Below the pieces are notes generated by a model. That model made no database searches. It worked only from the letters and a program-made list of their open reading frames with translations, and was not told the DNA's origin. Both the position numbers and the translations under genes were made by a program. 64,000 bases of DNA, from the NCBI GenBank assembly GCA_029891345.1, contig CM056998.1, positions 174,168,239 through 174,232,238 of the forward strand, read 5' to 3'. This document shows positions 47,187 through 57,975 of the stretch, in pieces (position 1 is the stretch's first letter; each line of letters opens with the position of its first letter). The stretch comes from Dryococelus australis. Taxonomy: Eukaryota > Arthropoda > Insecta > Phasmatodea > Phasmatidae.

Positions 47187-49048
47187 GAGGCTGATAATTT
47201 TGAACTTTCCTATAAGTGTTAATTTCAGGGTAAAATGTGTTATATTGTATACAGTGTTTAATATGTCTTAAAAAATTTTAAAGTGCTTGTACAAATTTTA
47301 ATTGTTTGGTTATGAATATTCAAAGTGCCTGCAGCGCCAAGATTAAGAACACTTAATATTCTGGCATGAACGCCATCACAAAGAGACATTAAAATAATAT
47401 TGAAATTCGTAACAAAATTATAGAAATGTAAAACAATATCTAATTTAATTTGTGCCATTTCCTTTTCAATATAAAATATTTCACTCAGCGTGCATAGCAC
47501 TTCCACTTATGTGAACCCCGTAGGTGGCTATGATAGGTCCGTGCGACTCTTGTATCTGGACAGTCTGTCGAAAAGAGCTGGCGAGGTAAGACACTATCTC
47601 GTACGCACTACAGCTTTTGTTCACTGATGTAGGTTTCCATAGTCAATTTAGTTTACCGATTAACCTTTACTTGCGTACGTATTTGCCAGACATTTTCCTC
47701 AGCATTATGCTTCCACTTTATTGATTCTTATGCCCTTGTGGCATTTTTAAGTTAATCGAGGAGGAGGAGGAGAAAGATGTCGGAGAGGTCATGCAACCTG
47801 CGCATTTTGAATCAGATACCATCTGCCTATGTTTATGGCATTTCAGTGTAACTTCTGCTTAATTGCTACACGCAATTTTAAGAGCTTTATTTTTATGTAT
47901 GCATTTGAGGGTAATTTTCGTGTTTGAATATTTTATGGCAACATCACGAATAACCATGTGGCCGACTGAAGCCAAGTGGTTGTATACACCATCGTTGCAT
48001 TTTAAGAGCTTATCTGTATAACATCGTATGTGCAGTCATTTATTTTAGGGTTCTATGTATTTTTCATTCAGAGTTTAATGTATTTTTCACGTAAATTGAT
48101 GCTTTTCGTACTTGACCACGCTGTCATAGTAATGTTTGATTTCAACGCCATCAAACAGGTTACAAGCCTGTAACAATGCTAATCGTAAGGTGAATCACTT
48201 GCTCAACACGAATAATATTTTATCTGAATTTAGTTTGCCGTTTCCATGCAGAAATATTGTAATTTCACCTGCACCACGTGGTTTGCTATGAACTTCATCC
48301 AGAGGCATCCGCGCCACCTTAACTTGTTTTCGCACATGTGAGTGTTTATTGTGAATATTCATCTCGTGTATCATTCAAAGGTCTATGTAAATGTGTAATT
48401 AGTGTACAGTGCTATTATTCCCGTGCTAGCCAGCTCTGTGTATAGGTCGTCACCACACTAACCATGTGCTAGAGGGCGAGACCCGACGAGTTTGCATTAG
48501 TGATGTAGAGTAATCACTCATTTTAATATGTATTAAGGGTATTCATTTGTAATTCACTGTGTCCTGTCTTCAGGGAAAAACCTTCAGTCCATCCTAGCGG
48601 CTATCGGCCTGCTTCCCTTGTGAAGGCTGTGCTTTCACGCACCTCGGTGAGATCATCCATTTAGGCGTGTGCTAGTTTAATCACGGGCTGGGGAGCACCC
48701 AAGCGGAATTGTCTAGTCATAACCAAGATAACCATTTCATTGGCACGTTGATGTGTATAAACAATATCAATAAAACAAGTCTACAGTTAACTCAATTTTT
48801 CTTTAATTCAGTAGTGAAAGTGTCCTAGCCACATGTTTAATCAACTGTTTATTTCAGTGATTTTATTAAAAGTTTAGTATTGCCAACGTGTTTGTAAGTA
48901 CGCAAGGGTGAGACGGACACACAGAATCCACAACATCCCTGAGAACCCTGAGTCTCAATAGTGCGGTGATTGGGAAGCACCGCTGATGCCCAAATTACCA
49001 GTAAGTATTTGTGTCATCATTCGTCTCGTGTCTTACCCGACAGCGTCA
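47187..49048 (-). mobile_element. X1.9 repeat, copy D (inverted, right end trimmed)
   Basis: The plus strand begins inside the element (GAGGCTGATAATTTTGAAC) and lacks the last ~100 bp with the terminus. The hairpin end is complete (GTCTTACCCGACAGCGTCA). ORF-b is open; ORF-a and ORF-c carry single stops. One hairpin position (GGGTAAGAC) is mismatched. Confidence 0.85.
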
Positions 49049-49584
49049 AAGTGTTTAGAATAGCAAGTTGTTTTTTATTATATTTTGTAATGGAAATTAA
49101 GTAATCATTTGGCATCTGTAAAGTAAACAGAACCAAAGTGTAACAAAAAAATTTACCGTTTAATTAACAATGTTAAAATTTTTACACTGTTTCAACCAGT
49201 TTACACCAATTTTTTACACAGCTTCAACCAGTTTTTTGCAACGATATTGGTAGTTTTATTTACCATTTTTCATGGTCCCTAATGATAGATTTTAAGTTTG
49301 TAATAATATTTTTGGAAAAGTGTGAACGATGCAAGTGTAATAAAATTTGACGACACTTCTAACCAGGCATCGAATTTGCAATGTTTCATTGTGTCCAACT
49401 AATTATAAAATCCCCTGCCATATTAATAAATTCAACTAAACATTAAATATATTGTTAATCTCCTTTAATGTGTAATTTCCTTTGGAACTGTAATATCCTG
49501 AGAGGACTAGATTTCCTTCTGTCTGTATGTGTGTTTAGACATGCAGTTGTGGAAGTCATGCTCAAAACTACATACACTACATAC

Positions 49585-50509
49585 ACATTTCAATGTCTGA
49601 TTTTCTTGCCATCCGGCATGTTACAAGTACGAAACCAAGTCAATCTGCAACAGACTAATTCTCTCAATGGAAATAACCTTTTATTTGACCTGAGTTTGCC
49701 ATTCTTGCAGAGAAATACTGAGATTTCACCTGCACCACATACTCCACTGCAACACTTATCCAGCGACATCCGCACCATATAATCTTGCTTTCATGCGCTT
49801 GCGTGTTTATCATGACCACTCATGTCGTGTCTCAATAATTTTCCAGTGTATTTGTATGATTTTATGAAATTTGTACCGTGATATTATTTCCACCCTAGCC
49901 GACTATGTGTACAGGCCGTCACCTCACTAACCACATGCGGCAAGACGAGCTCCGACAAGTCCGCGTTAGTGGTCCTAAATAATTGCACATGTTTGTGCAG
50001 CTTGTTCATTTTGTCTCATTTAATTATTCTCTGCGACCTATCTTCAGGGAAAATTGTCAGTCCATCCTAGTGGCTGTGACCCCCTTCCCTTGTGAAGATT
50101 GTGTTTTCTAACACCACAGAAGTTATCCATCTAGGAGTGTGCCAAATTAATCGTGGGTTGGGAAGCACCCAAACGGAGTTAGCTAGACACATCCGAGTGT
50201 AATTCACAAAGTAAATTTCTGGCACTTTTCCTTGTACGAGTGGTACAATAAAAGCAAATAGTACAGTGCATCTAGTCTTTCTTTTGTAATGACGTATACG
50301 TCTTGCCGTTGTTTTCTAAAAGTTTAGTAATGTTGTTTAGTAATGCAAAGTGTTTGGTAAGTACGCTCGGGTGAGACGGACACACAGAACCCACAGAATC
50401 CCTGAGAACCCTGAGTCTCAACAGTGTGGTAACTGGGAAACACTGCTGGTGCCCACTTACAGTAAGTTAGTGTGTCACCGTTCGTCTCGTGTCTCACCCG
50501 ACTGCGTCA
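49585..50509 (-). mobile_element. X1.9 repeat, copy E (diverged, partial)
   Basis: It covers only the hairpin-side half, at roughly 65-75% identity to the others, and ends GTCTCACCCGACTGCGTCA. The antisense 55-codon frame starting ATG TTA CAA keeps exactly the same length as in copy B (25500-25664) despite many substitutions. It is the oldest copy in the window. Confidence 0.7.
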
Positions 50510-51331
50510 CTACGTACGACCTGCACTGAAAATATTTACAGTCCACACTACCACCACTACTACCTATACTTAAATATTTACTGGCCACACAGCTACTACC
50601 TAGTGTACCTGCACTAAAAATATACTCATGTACAACTTTTTTCGTGTTGCAGGACAGTTTCCTCGTGTTAAGCCTAAATTTGTGGTATAGTGTACCCAAC
50701 AATATTGTATCCTATTTTGGGCATTTATTTTCTTCAAGATACATAGTGAAAAAACATTTCACCATGGCCTTATAAAAATTACCCAAAATCTTTTTTCGTG
50801 TTTTGACCATGCTGTAACCATTTCTCTTCTTACATGTTGGCAAATACATTTTTTTTTTTTTTTTTTTTTTGCAGTAGAACATTTAGTGTTTCTTGGTGAC
50901 CTTAATTGTTACTTCTGTTATAATACCTATTAAAGTAAAACATCTCAACTAAAACTTGCTTCATGGGTAACTTAAACAAGACAATGTATGTGTTGGTATA
51001 TGAGCCATCGCATGATGGAACTGGTGCCAATAGTAAGATATTGAATCATCAGCTTTCAGCCTGCACACATTGGACACCACACTCAACCAGGTATTAAACT
51101 GAAAGGCAGTAATGTACAATGCAGTTTGTAAGCGCAGTGATCAAGTTTGTAGTGGTTCCTGTAATATTATAACATGTTTCACATAAACACTGCAATGTAA
51201 AATTGGGATTGTGTTGAATTGGATGTATGGATAGTAGTACAATAATAAGCAATGTTGTGAATATATAAAAATTAAGTTTATTTAAAAGCTTTTATTCTTT
51301 ATAGTAGCACTATATGTCTTTTTGGTTACAG
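50510..51331. other. no gene seen
   Basis: AT-rich with a T-run at 50850-50872. The final ~20 bases form the acceptor of the exon candidate that follows. Confidence 0.5.
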
Positions 51332-51411
51332 AAACACTCGACTAAGTCGAGTTTTTCAAGATGTTAAACTGTTGGAGTCAGCATACATGAAAACATGCAT
51401 ACAGCATGCAG
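51332..51411 (+). CDS. candidate internal coding exon, unknown protein
   Basis: Acceptor TCTTTTTGGTTACAG, 80 bp with a single open frame (one leftover base, 26 codons NTRLSRVFQDVKLLESAYMK then TCIQHA, one base over), then donor CAG/GTAAGTTGT. Both splice sites are strong. It could belong to the same plus-strand gene as the exon at 10728, but their phases differ (0 out versus 1 in), so an intermediate exon would be needed. I do not recognise the protein. Confidence 0.5.
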
Positions 51412-52035
51412 GTAAGTTGTATGTCCAAGATTTTATGTGGTGTTGGTTTTTTGTGAAATTTTTCTTTAGATATACAGTGGAACATGCCATAATGAGTGTG
51501 GGCTGTAGATACACAATAGCAATAATTTATGAATGTTCTGTCATGGTACATATTAAGTACAAGGTTATCAGTATATGCATTAATGTAAAAAAGTACCTTT
51601 TTGTGTTCTTGCGCATTGTTACTATGGTGACTTACTGTAGTGTCAGTCTTTTCACAAGCTGAAACACTTGTAAGTGTAATAAGATTTAGTCTGAAAACAC
51701 ATCACTAAATAGATTACAAGAAGGGAAAATATTTTTGATCTGCCCCCCCTCCCCCCCCCCCCCCCCTGCGGTCCTCCATTTTTTTCTTATTTCTTAAATA
51801 CAACAATAATGGTCAGGAAAGAAGCATGTCCTTTGTGTTATGTCCACAAGATGAATTCCGCGTCATACTTATTTTCAGGTTTTTACATTGAAGCACGTTT
51901 GATGTTTAGTATCGATAAGTACATGCATGTAGTTATTGTGTGGAGATGCATTGTGGGACAAGAATAAAAACAAACTTCGCTGTAACTCATGTTTGATTTC
52001 GGCATACTAAATCTTATAAAAATAGTGTGATTCAA
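51412..52035. other. no gene; C-rich run
   Basis: A run of Cs (51744-51766, one T interruption) sits in otherwise AT-rich DNA. The 51372-51662 ORF simply runs through the exon candidate and its intron. Confidence 0.5.
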
Positions 52036-52368
52036 TTATTTTGAGTCCTTTCTAGCCATAATTGTATTTAATTTAATGTTAGGGGAGACTGTTTCTTTAG
52101 TTTGGACACACAAATGGAGTGGAGAGGTCTGGGCAGCTCTTAACATAGGGTTCTTGAGAGCCAATGAGGGTGAAACGAGGCGAGTATGGAGCGGCACCGG
52201 AATATAAGAGCGGGGAAAACTATAGAACCCCAAGAAAACCCACCGACCTGCGACATTGTCCGGTACAATTCCCACGTGTCTAAACCCTGGAGCGACCACA
52301 CTGTGATTCAAACCTGGTTCGCCTTAGTGGGAGGTTAGTATTGTGATCACTACATCACTGCAGCCCAA
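52036..52368 (-). mobile_element. tRNA-derived SINE
   Basis: On the minus strand the head contains an A-box-like TGATGTAGTGATCAC (about 52341-52360) and a B-box GGTTTGAATCA (52303-52315), the split pol III promoter of a tRNA. A non-tRNA body of ~260 bp follows (AGGGTTTAGACACGTGGG, GTCGGTGGGTTTTCTTGGGG) and ends near AAGGACTCAAAA. A 91-codon ORF on this strand is incidental. No second copy is in the window. Confidence 0.7.
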
Positions 52369-52919
52369 TAACTATGTAGACGGAAAATAGCCAACTAAAA
52401 TACTAGTAATTTGTTTGTTTATTTGAATACGTAAACAATTTTGTTTCGTTTTAAATTATTTCTAATTTTTATGCTTGAATGTTATTTCTTTATTTTATGT
52501 AATTATGAACAGTGGTAGATTTTAAGGAATAATGCTGACTGTCCAACTGAAAGGTAAAATTTAACACTTACCTGTTCACAACTAATTTTACCTGTCCGAT
52601 TCACTTAAATAATTTAACTACCGAAAATCTTATGTGCAAGTTTTTAAATAGCATGCATAAGTTTCAAAATATAATAGAAGGCATAATTAAATATCAATAT
52701 TTTCTTCCATGTTAACACCATGGATGTTATTCATCAGAACTTCCTGATGAATCACCATTAGTAATATCCTCATGTTGCAGTCCAACAGCACACTTGTTGT
52801 ATGGTGGCTGAAATGGCAGGTATTTCCTCTAAGCATGATAAAACCAAAGTTCAATGGCAGGAGTGGGATGAAACTCACCAATGCTACTTGAATCAAGCCA
52901 TCCGTATAAACGTGTGTCG
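52369..52919. other. no gene recognised
   Basis: AT-rich; a 78-codon minus ORF (52687-52923) is without domain and probably the eroded continuation of the hAT-like fragment next to it. Confidence 0.4.
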
Positions 52920-53487
52920 TCATTCAAGCAGTTTCACTAATCTGTTATTGTAGATTTCATCACTAAATTTGCAGTGAGCATTTAGTGACAGTACAAACTG
53001 CACAAGAGGCAGAACAATAGCAAATGTATTCCTATGTTTTATGTTAATTTCAGTCCAAGAGACTTTGCAAATTGGGGGGTGATACTGATACACAGTACTT
53101 TCCAGAGATGTCCAGTCAGGCTCAGCCATTTCACATTTCACATCATTTTCCACGAGGGAACATGAGAAAAAATATATCAGCTTAAAAATACTCCCATCCC
53201 CAAAGTCTTGTTCATTGTTATCTGGCCAGATTTTTAAATTAAAAACTGTTGTTGTAGCAAGCAATGTAGAAATTTCAGTTTCCGTTTCAGCAAGCCGAGA
53301 CTCCAAACACTGAACAATGATATCCACCTTCTTGGAACTTTTGAAAGGGTCACCTTTCAACAGTTTTCTATCAGGTTCAGTAGTTTTCATCCAAGAACAA
53401 GAATGAAAACCGGTGCAAATAGTCTCCTGAATGGTTAAGTTGCTTTCAAAGTGGTCTCCTGTAAAGACTGTGACAAGTAAATCAGTG
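52920..53487 (-). pseudogene. hAT-related transposase fragment (probable)
   Basis: About 189 codons open: LLVTVFTGDHFESNLTIQET, KLLKGDPFKSSKKVDI, TTTVFNLKIWP and NIKHRNTFAIVLPLVQFVLS. The last part resembles the segment just before the hATC motif in ZNF862-like proteins, where a Cys-Glu-Arg-x-Phe-Ser motif should follow; here the similarity ends. It abuts the YqaJ frame on the same strand, so it could also be an unrecognised 3' part of that gene. Confidence 0.4.
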
Positions 53488-53511
53488 TCTTAAGTATATA
53501 TGGTGGATCTC

Positions 53512-54180
53512 TCACTTCATTTTTCTTTTTATCCTGCTGTCTACAAGTTCAGGAAGCATACATTGTAAATAAAATTTCTTCAGTTTCTGCAGCATGACAT
53601 TTCTCCAAAGGAGTTCATTGTTCTCAATTGTTTGGATGTAAAATGTTTTTCCCATGAGAACAACAAAATCGCAGTAACGTCTGTTGGTAATATTTAGCTG
53701 GCCTTGTACCTGGTAATAGTATCTGTGGTTTTTCTTTAGTTGAAGGTTTCTGTTTTTTATTTTCAAAGAGAACGACGACTTTTCATCTTTAACCGCATCC
53801 ATTAAGAACTTATCTCTCACTGATGACAAACATTTGATCTCAACCAACCCATCATCTTATATAAGACCATCTGCTGTTGCTGTAAGAAAGGGTTCATTTG
53901 CACTAATAAAGATGCCACACTGAGAAACATTTACTTCTTTCACATTGCTCTACCTAATCAATGCATCAGGCTCCCACACTCTCCCATACATGACAGCTGG
54001 CGTATTCTGTTCTCTGGGAAAAAGTAAGCTGTGGACAAGGTTGTGGCAAGATGTGTAATCATGGTGCCGGATAACTGACCCAAAGTTGGATGCAGTTAGG
54101 CGATTCAGTCACACTTCATGCCAGTTTTCACTATCATGCTTACCCCGTGTGGCTTCTTCTAGGGCTTCCCTCTTTACTTG
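53512..54180 (-). pseudogene. YqaJ-type PD-(D/E)xK nuclease domain
   Basis: RLTASNFGSV (about 54100) opens the domain. The core is ADGLI-stop-DDG-LVEIKC (53830-53880), giving the catalytic Asp and E-I-K, followed by HRYYYQVQGQLNIT (about 53700) with the usual Gln. The frame from 53847 to the stop at 53512 is intact (111 codons, ends KRKMK). An in-frame TAA sits between the Asp and E-I-K. YqaJ nucleases resemble lambda exonuclease and resect DNA ends. Confidence 0.75.
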
Positions 54181-54189
54181 AGTCAGTTT

Positions 54190-54560
54190 CTTCCTTCAGT
54201 TTCACCTAGATCTGTCACAAAGTGAGATCATCTCTTCATATATGTCAGATTTGGGAATTAAATTGTAATCTCCATAGTTCTCATCTGGGCCTCCATCTGA
54301 TTTCCTCTTCTTTTTCCATGCGTCTTTTTGATACCTTAATTTTCGCTGTGCACACTTTCTCTCATGCTGCTGGCAGAGTTTCTTGCACCTGGAACCGGGA
54401 CTAAGGCCATGCATTTTTTTCCAAGGGCTATCATGCTGACCTGGTCCACTTGTTTGAGCAAATGCAGTCCCGTAACATTGCCTGTAGTAACTGTCGCGCT
54501 TCCCAAAATTTATGCGCTTCCCACCATTGAATTTAGCATTCAGAGACATGCACCTTTAAA
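54190..54560 (-). pseudogene. Mutator-like transposase C-terminal exon
   Basis: An acceptor-like CGGTTTTAAAG precedes MSLNAKFNGGKRINFGKRDS and YYRQCYGTAFAQTSGP. The G-G-K-R-I-N-F block is a hallmark of this insect Mutator/YqaJ family. The rest (CQQHERKCAQRKLRYQKDAW) is basic and leads to the YqaJ exon with a frame break near 54200. Confidence 0.65.
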
Positions 54561-54689
54561 ACCGTATGAAATACACTTGAAAGGATTAAATCTTATTTAC
54601 ATAATCAAATACATAGATTTCATAACACATGTCCACATATGGTATGCATTTTGTATACTTACCTACATCACTTAACCTATATTTACACT

Positions 54690-55376
54690 CAACTTTCAGC
54701 AGAATTTATAGTACTATTGCCAACGAGTTTGTCTGCTTTCTCCTCTAAGGCAACAATTAAGTTTCTTATAGGTTGCATTATACCAGCTCTCTCCAGTTCT
54801 GGAACTAAATTCTTCTCTCCACTCTCTTTCCTGATACAAAACGGTCAGCATTCATCATGGGGCATTACGTAAATCATTTTGGAGTGTTTTGAAGCAGATT
54901 TGTTTTGAGTTTTACCGGCTTCTTTGATAGCAGTTCTGACACCTCTGACTAGTCTCTTGATCCTGGGAATGTTGTTTCCTTCTGAAGATTTCAAAAACTT
55001 TTGAGCTTCGAGAGGGTACAATGTGTTTGATACTAATTTATGGAGATTTTCACAAAAAGCTCTTGTAGCATGATTGGCACATCCAGTTATTGTGAAGTAG
55101 TGCCCATAGCTGCAGGTCTGCTGGATTGTTACTATGAAAACTGTCACCGTCACCTGTGTAATATTTGTACGCAAGGCCATGCATTTCTATGCTTTGATTG
55201 AAACCTTCGCATATCAAATCCTTCTCCATGGCTGTAGATGGACATGTGTGTTTTTTATAGCACACAGGATCAGTAACATCTTTGCACACAGATTTGGCCA
55301 TAGAACAAACAATACAATATTTATTCTCCATGCCGAAGAATAGAATTTTCTGTGTTTCTTGCCCGATGATGACAAT
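54690..55376 (-). pseudogene. Mutator-like transposase core exon
   Basis: After GTGTTTTACAG the frame reads IVIIGQETQKILFFGMENKY then CIVC, HTCPSTAMEKDLICEGF and YKYYTGDGDSFHSNNP. The G-D-G-D-S is the catalytic acidic block, preceded by conserved S-T-A-M-E. A frameshift near 55050 moves the reading to NLVPELERAGIMQPI at about 54800. Expected fold is RNase H-like. Confidence 0.7.
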
Positions 55377-55465
55377 CTGTAAAACACAATTCTTTACTAC
55401 CCAAACATTTCCTTTAACACTACTGCCAATACACTAGTTGCAAATTATGTGTTCCTATCACTTAC

Positions 55466-55640
55466 AACTCCTGTGGATAAATTGTAGCCATGTCCGTAAG
55501 TGCGCTTCCCCCATCCACCATCGCCTACAACTGTTATGTAGGAAATGCCATTAAAGAAATTACCATTTTCTTCTGCTATTCTTTTTCATCCCCGCCAGCT
55601 TGTTTCAGTTTAATTGTAACATATTCTCATGCCTAAAATA
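55466..55640 (-). pseudogene. Mutator-like transposase exon with first acidic motif
   Basis: NGISYITVVGDGGWGKRTYG then HGYNLSTGV, ending at donor GTAAGTGATA (from 55465 down), corresponds to the D-G-x-W-x-x-R segment before the core exon. Its 5' part (KLKQAGGDEK) is one base out of frame with the rest. Confidence 0.7.
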
Positions 55641-56156
55641 TAAAACTTTTTCTTTAAATTCTATAACCTACTTTGGCCTATGATTTTATGATTAAAATAT
55701 TGCAAAATGTGGCACGTCATTAAAATGGGTGTTTCTAAAAAAGAATAAACATAATAATTACACTGTTACAAGACTGATTCAATAAAATGCAATATTAAAT
55801 ATGTAGTGCCAGAGTGTTCTCATCGAATCACCCTCTTCAGTATATGATGCTTGAACCTAAATATATACATACATTACACTAAATGGCATTCACAAATTAT
55901 TTACCTAAAGCTGTTGATAGCAGCAATGCATAAAATTGAAGTGAAGCCGGGGACAAACCTATTACTGTGATGAAAATATTGTCAACAGCATCAATTTACA
56001 GCTACTTAACATTAAGTGAGAAATAATTAAAGAAAGGTTTGTAGCCACTAGAAAAATGCCAGTTTTTGAATGAGTGAAAATAAGTGGTTTTTACATTTTT
56101 ATTTAAGATGATACATATCCATATGAAATTATATTATTGGCCTACACACACACACA

Positions 56157-56159
<3 letters not shown>

Positions 56160-56254
<95 letters not shown>

Positions 56255-56262
56255 CATACATA
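56160..56262. repeat. (TA)n / (CA)n microsatellite
   Basis: About 90 bp of TA with CA-rich edges, directly at the left end of the second Tc1-like element, which targets TA. Confidence 0.95.
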
Positions 56263-57590
56263 CACACACTAATTTGCAAAAGAAATTGATCACTATAAAC
56301 CAATCGCGCAAGTAAAATGAAGGTTGCCACACAGTACCGTCATAGCCCGAAGTGTCCCATTTGTGTTCAATGCAGTTTGCTTGCGTGGATGTGCCACTAG
56401 GTGGCATACATGTCCCTCCATCATTCATAGCTGCAAGACATGGATAAAATCTGCGTCTTCGACCTCTGACAGGTAGGTTGGCCGTTTCGGCGCATTGCTC
56501 GCCACTTGAACCATTATGCGTACTCTGAGAATCGGTGTTGGACACAGTGGGTACATATGCCCGTCGAGAAGGCTCAGGTTGATCCTGGCGGACCACCAGC
56601 AGGGAGGATTGTTTCATCATGTGACAGGTTGTAAACACTCCACAAGCATCGTTGCGCACCATTCAGGAACATATCGCTGCAGCTAGGGATGCGCCTGTTT
56701 TATTGGAATTTGTAAACCATGATAAATTATCAATAAATGCACTAACAAACACTGTTACTGTCCTAATTGTCACAAAAATTATAAACGAACTCTTCAGCTG
56801 TATTTTCAAATGAAGGTAATCAACTGAGTGGCCAACTAAATACATACACACAGTGGAATCAACTAAATATTTGTTCGGCCTAACATAGTGTTTTGTTTAT
56901 TCAAGAAGGTATTTCGTTGGGGCAAATAAATATATCTTCACCGTGTACAAACAAATACTTTGTTGGCTGGAACAAACCTCTCGCTCTCAGTACCAGTGCA
57001 GAATCCAAGCTTCATTGTAGAAAGACACGCCACCCCAACTAGATGTCATGATGTAGGATGCCATTTCCTAGGATTCCAGCACCCCACCTTGACGGCGCGG
57101 CGATATGTCCAGGAAATCCTGCATCCATGTGCGCTACCCTTCCTGGCTCAGCTTGTAAACACCATTTTCCAGAGGGATGATGCCCGGCCTCACACAGCAC
57201 ATATATCTCTGGCCTGCCTTTTTGATGTCAACATGTATCCTTGACCAGCAAGGTCCACAGACCTCTCTCCTTTCAAGATAATTTGGGACCAGATTGGACA
57301 GCATTTTCGGCCAGCGGCAACTACTGCGAATTTGGAGGTTTAGTTGTGGCAGGATCTTCATCAGGAGAACATTGGACATCTGTATGCCTCCATGCCTGAC
57401 CGTATCGCTGCCTGTCTCTTGCTACGGATGGTCCAACAGCATACTAAGTGCATCCAGGATGTGTTGGTCCCCTGCAGTACATGCTTGGTGTGTCACAATA
57501 TTTTGATGTTTCTATTATATAAGACCATGTCCTGTACATCCTCCTGCGGTGGTACCTTCAAGGTGATAAATTTTTTTGCAAATGAGTGTA
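56261..57590 (+). mobile_element. second Tc1-like transposon, chimeric or rearranged
   Basis: The left end CACTAATTTGCAAAAGAAAT mirrors the right end (reverse complement CACTCATTTGCAAAAAAATT), with TA at both outer sides. It lies in an intron of the Mutator/YqaJ gene in the opposite sense. Its middle (about 56690-56950) is AT-rich DNA unrelated to transposase. Confidence 0.75.
56430..57510 (+). pseudogene. Tc1-like transposase remnants
   Basis: N-terminal part: MDKICVFDL, WPFRRIARHLNHYAYSENRC then WTQWV (helix-turn-helix). C-terminal part (56960-57510): RYVQEILHPCALPFLAQLVN, IFQRDDARPHTAHIS (second catalytic Asp region, Q-R-D-D-A-R-P-H), STDLSPFKIIWD and LYASMPDRIAACL. The stretch with the first Asp (V-F-x-D-E-S) is missing, and stops are present. 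Confidence 0.8.
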
Positions 57591-57663
57591 TATAAATATA
57601 TATACAAACGCAGACACGACTTACACTACACTTATGCGCATAATAAAATCTGCTTAGTCTTAC

Positions 57664-57975
57664 CTGTTCGATTGACCTTTCGTGAACTCAAAATTTTTGG
57701 CTAGACATTGCAGGATTGACCATAATAGACAACAAGCCCTGGACTTGAGCATGTCCTGTTCTTATTTATAGAGTGAGCACCCCACATTAAAGCATCATTG
57801 ATGTCTTGTGCATATTTTTTTTCATGTGAAGTAACTGTCTCATTCTTGTTGCATGTCTCACAAATAAAGGTCCAGGTAGAAAAAAGGTCACAATGCTTGT
57901 GTGACTGCACAACATATTTACCCAGAGTGCAAATATTTCTGTGGCTTTTGATTACTACCATTTGATTCATGATAT
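57664..57975 (-). pseudogene. Mutator/YqaJ gene, Cys-rich exon (split by X1.9)
   Basis: NIMNQMVVIKSHRNI...FICETCNKNETVTSHEKK and DINDALMWGAHSINKNR match the region ahead of the transposase core in this family (a Cys pair, then an N-R-x-hydrophobic segment). A frameshift after S-S-P-G moves to LLSIMVNPAMSSQKF. The exon closes at donor CAG/GTAAGAC at 57663. Its 5' side runs straight into the X1.9 end. Confidence 0.65.

Noticed and set aside
52036-52311. 91-codon minus ORF
   Set aside because: It lies within the tRNA-derived SINE; an incidental frame.
52295-52365. Functional tRNA gene
   Set aside because: Only the promoter boxes of a tRNA are recognisable; no cloverleaf can be completed and a SINE body follows.
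56129-56330. ORFs encoding long Tyr-Ile repeats
   Set aside because: They are translations of the (TA)n microsatellite, not genes.
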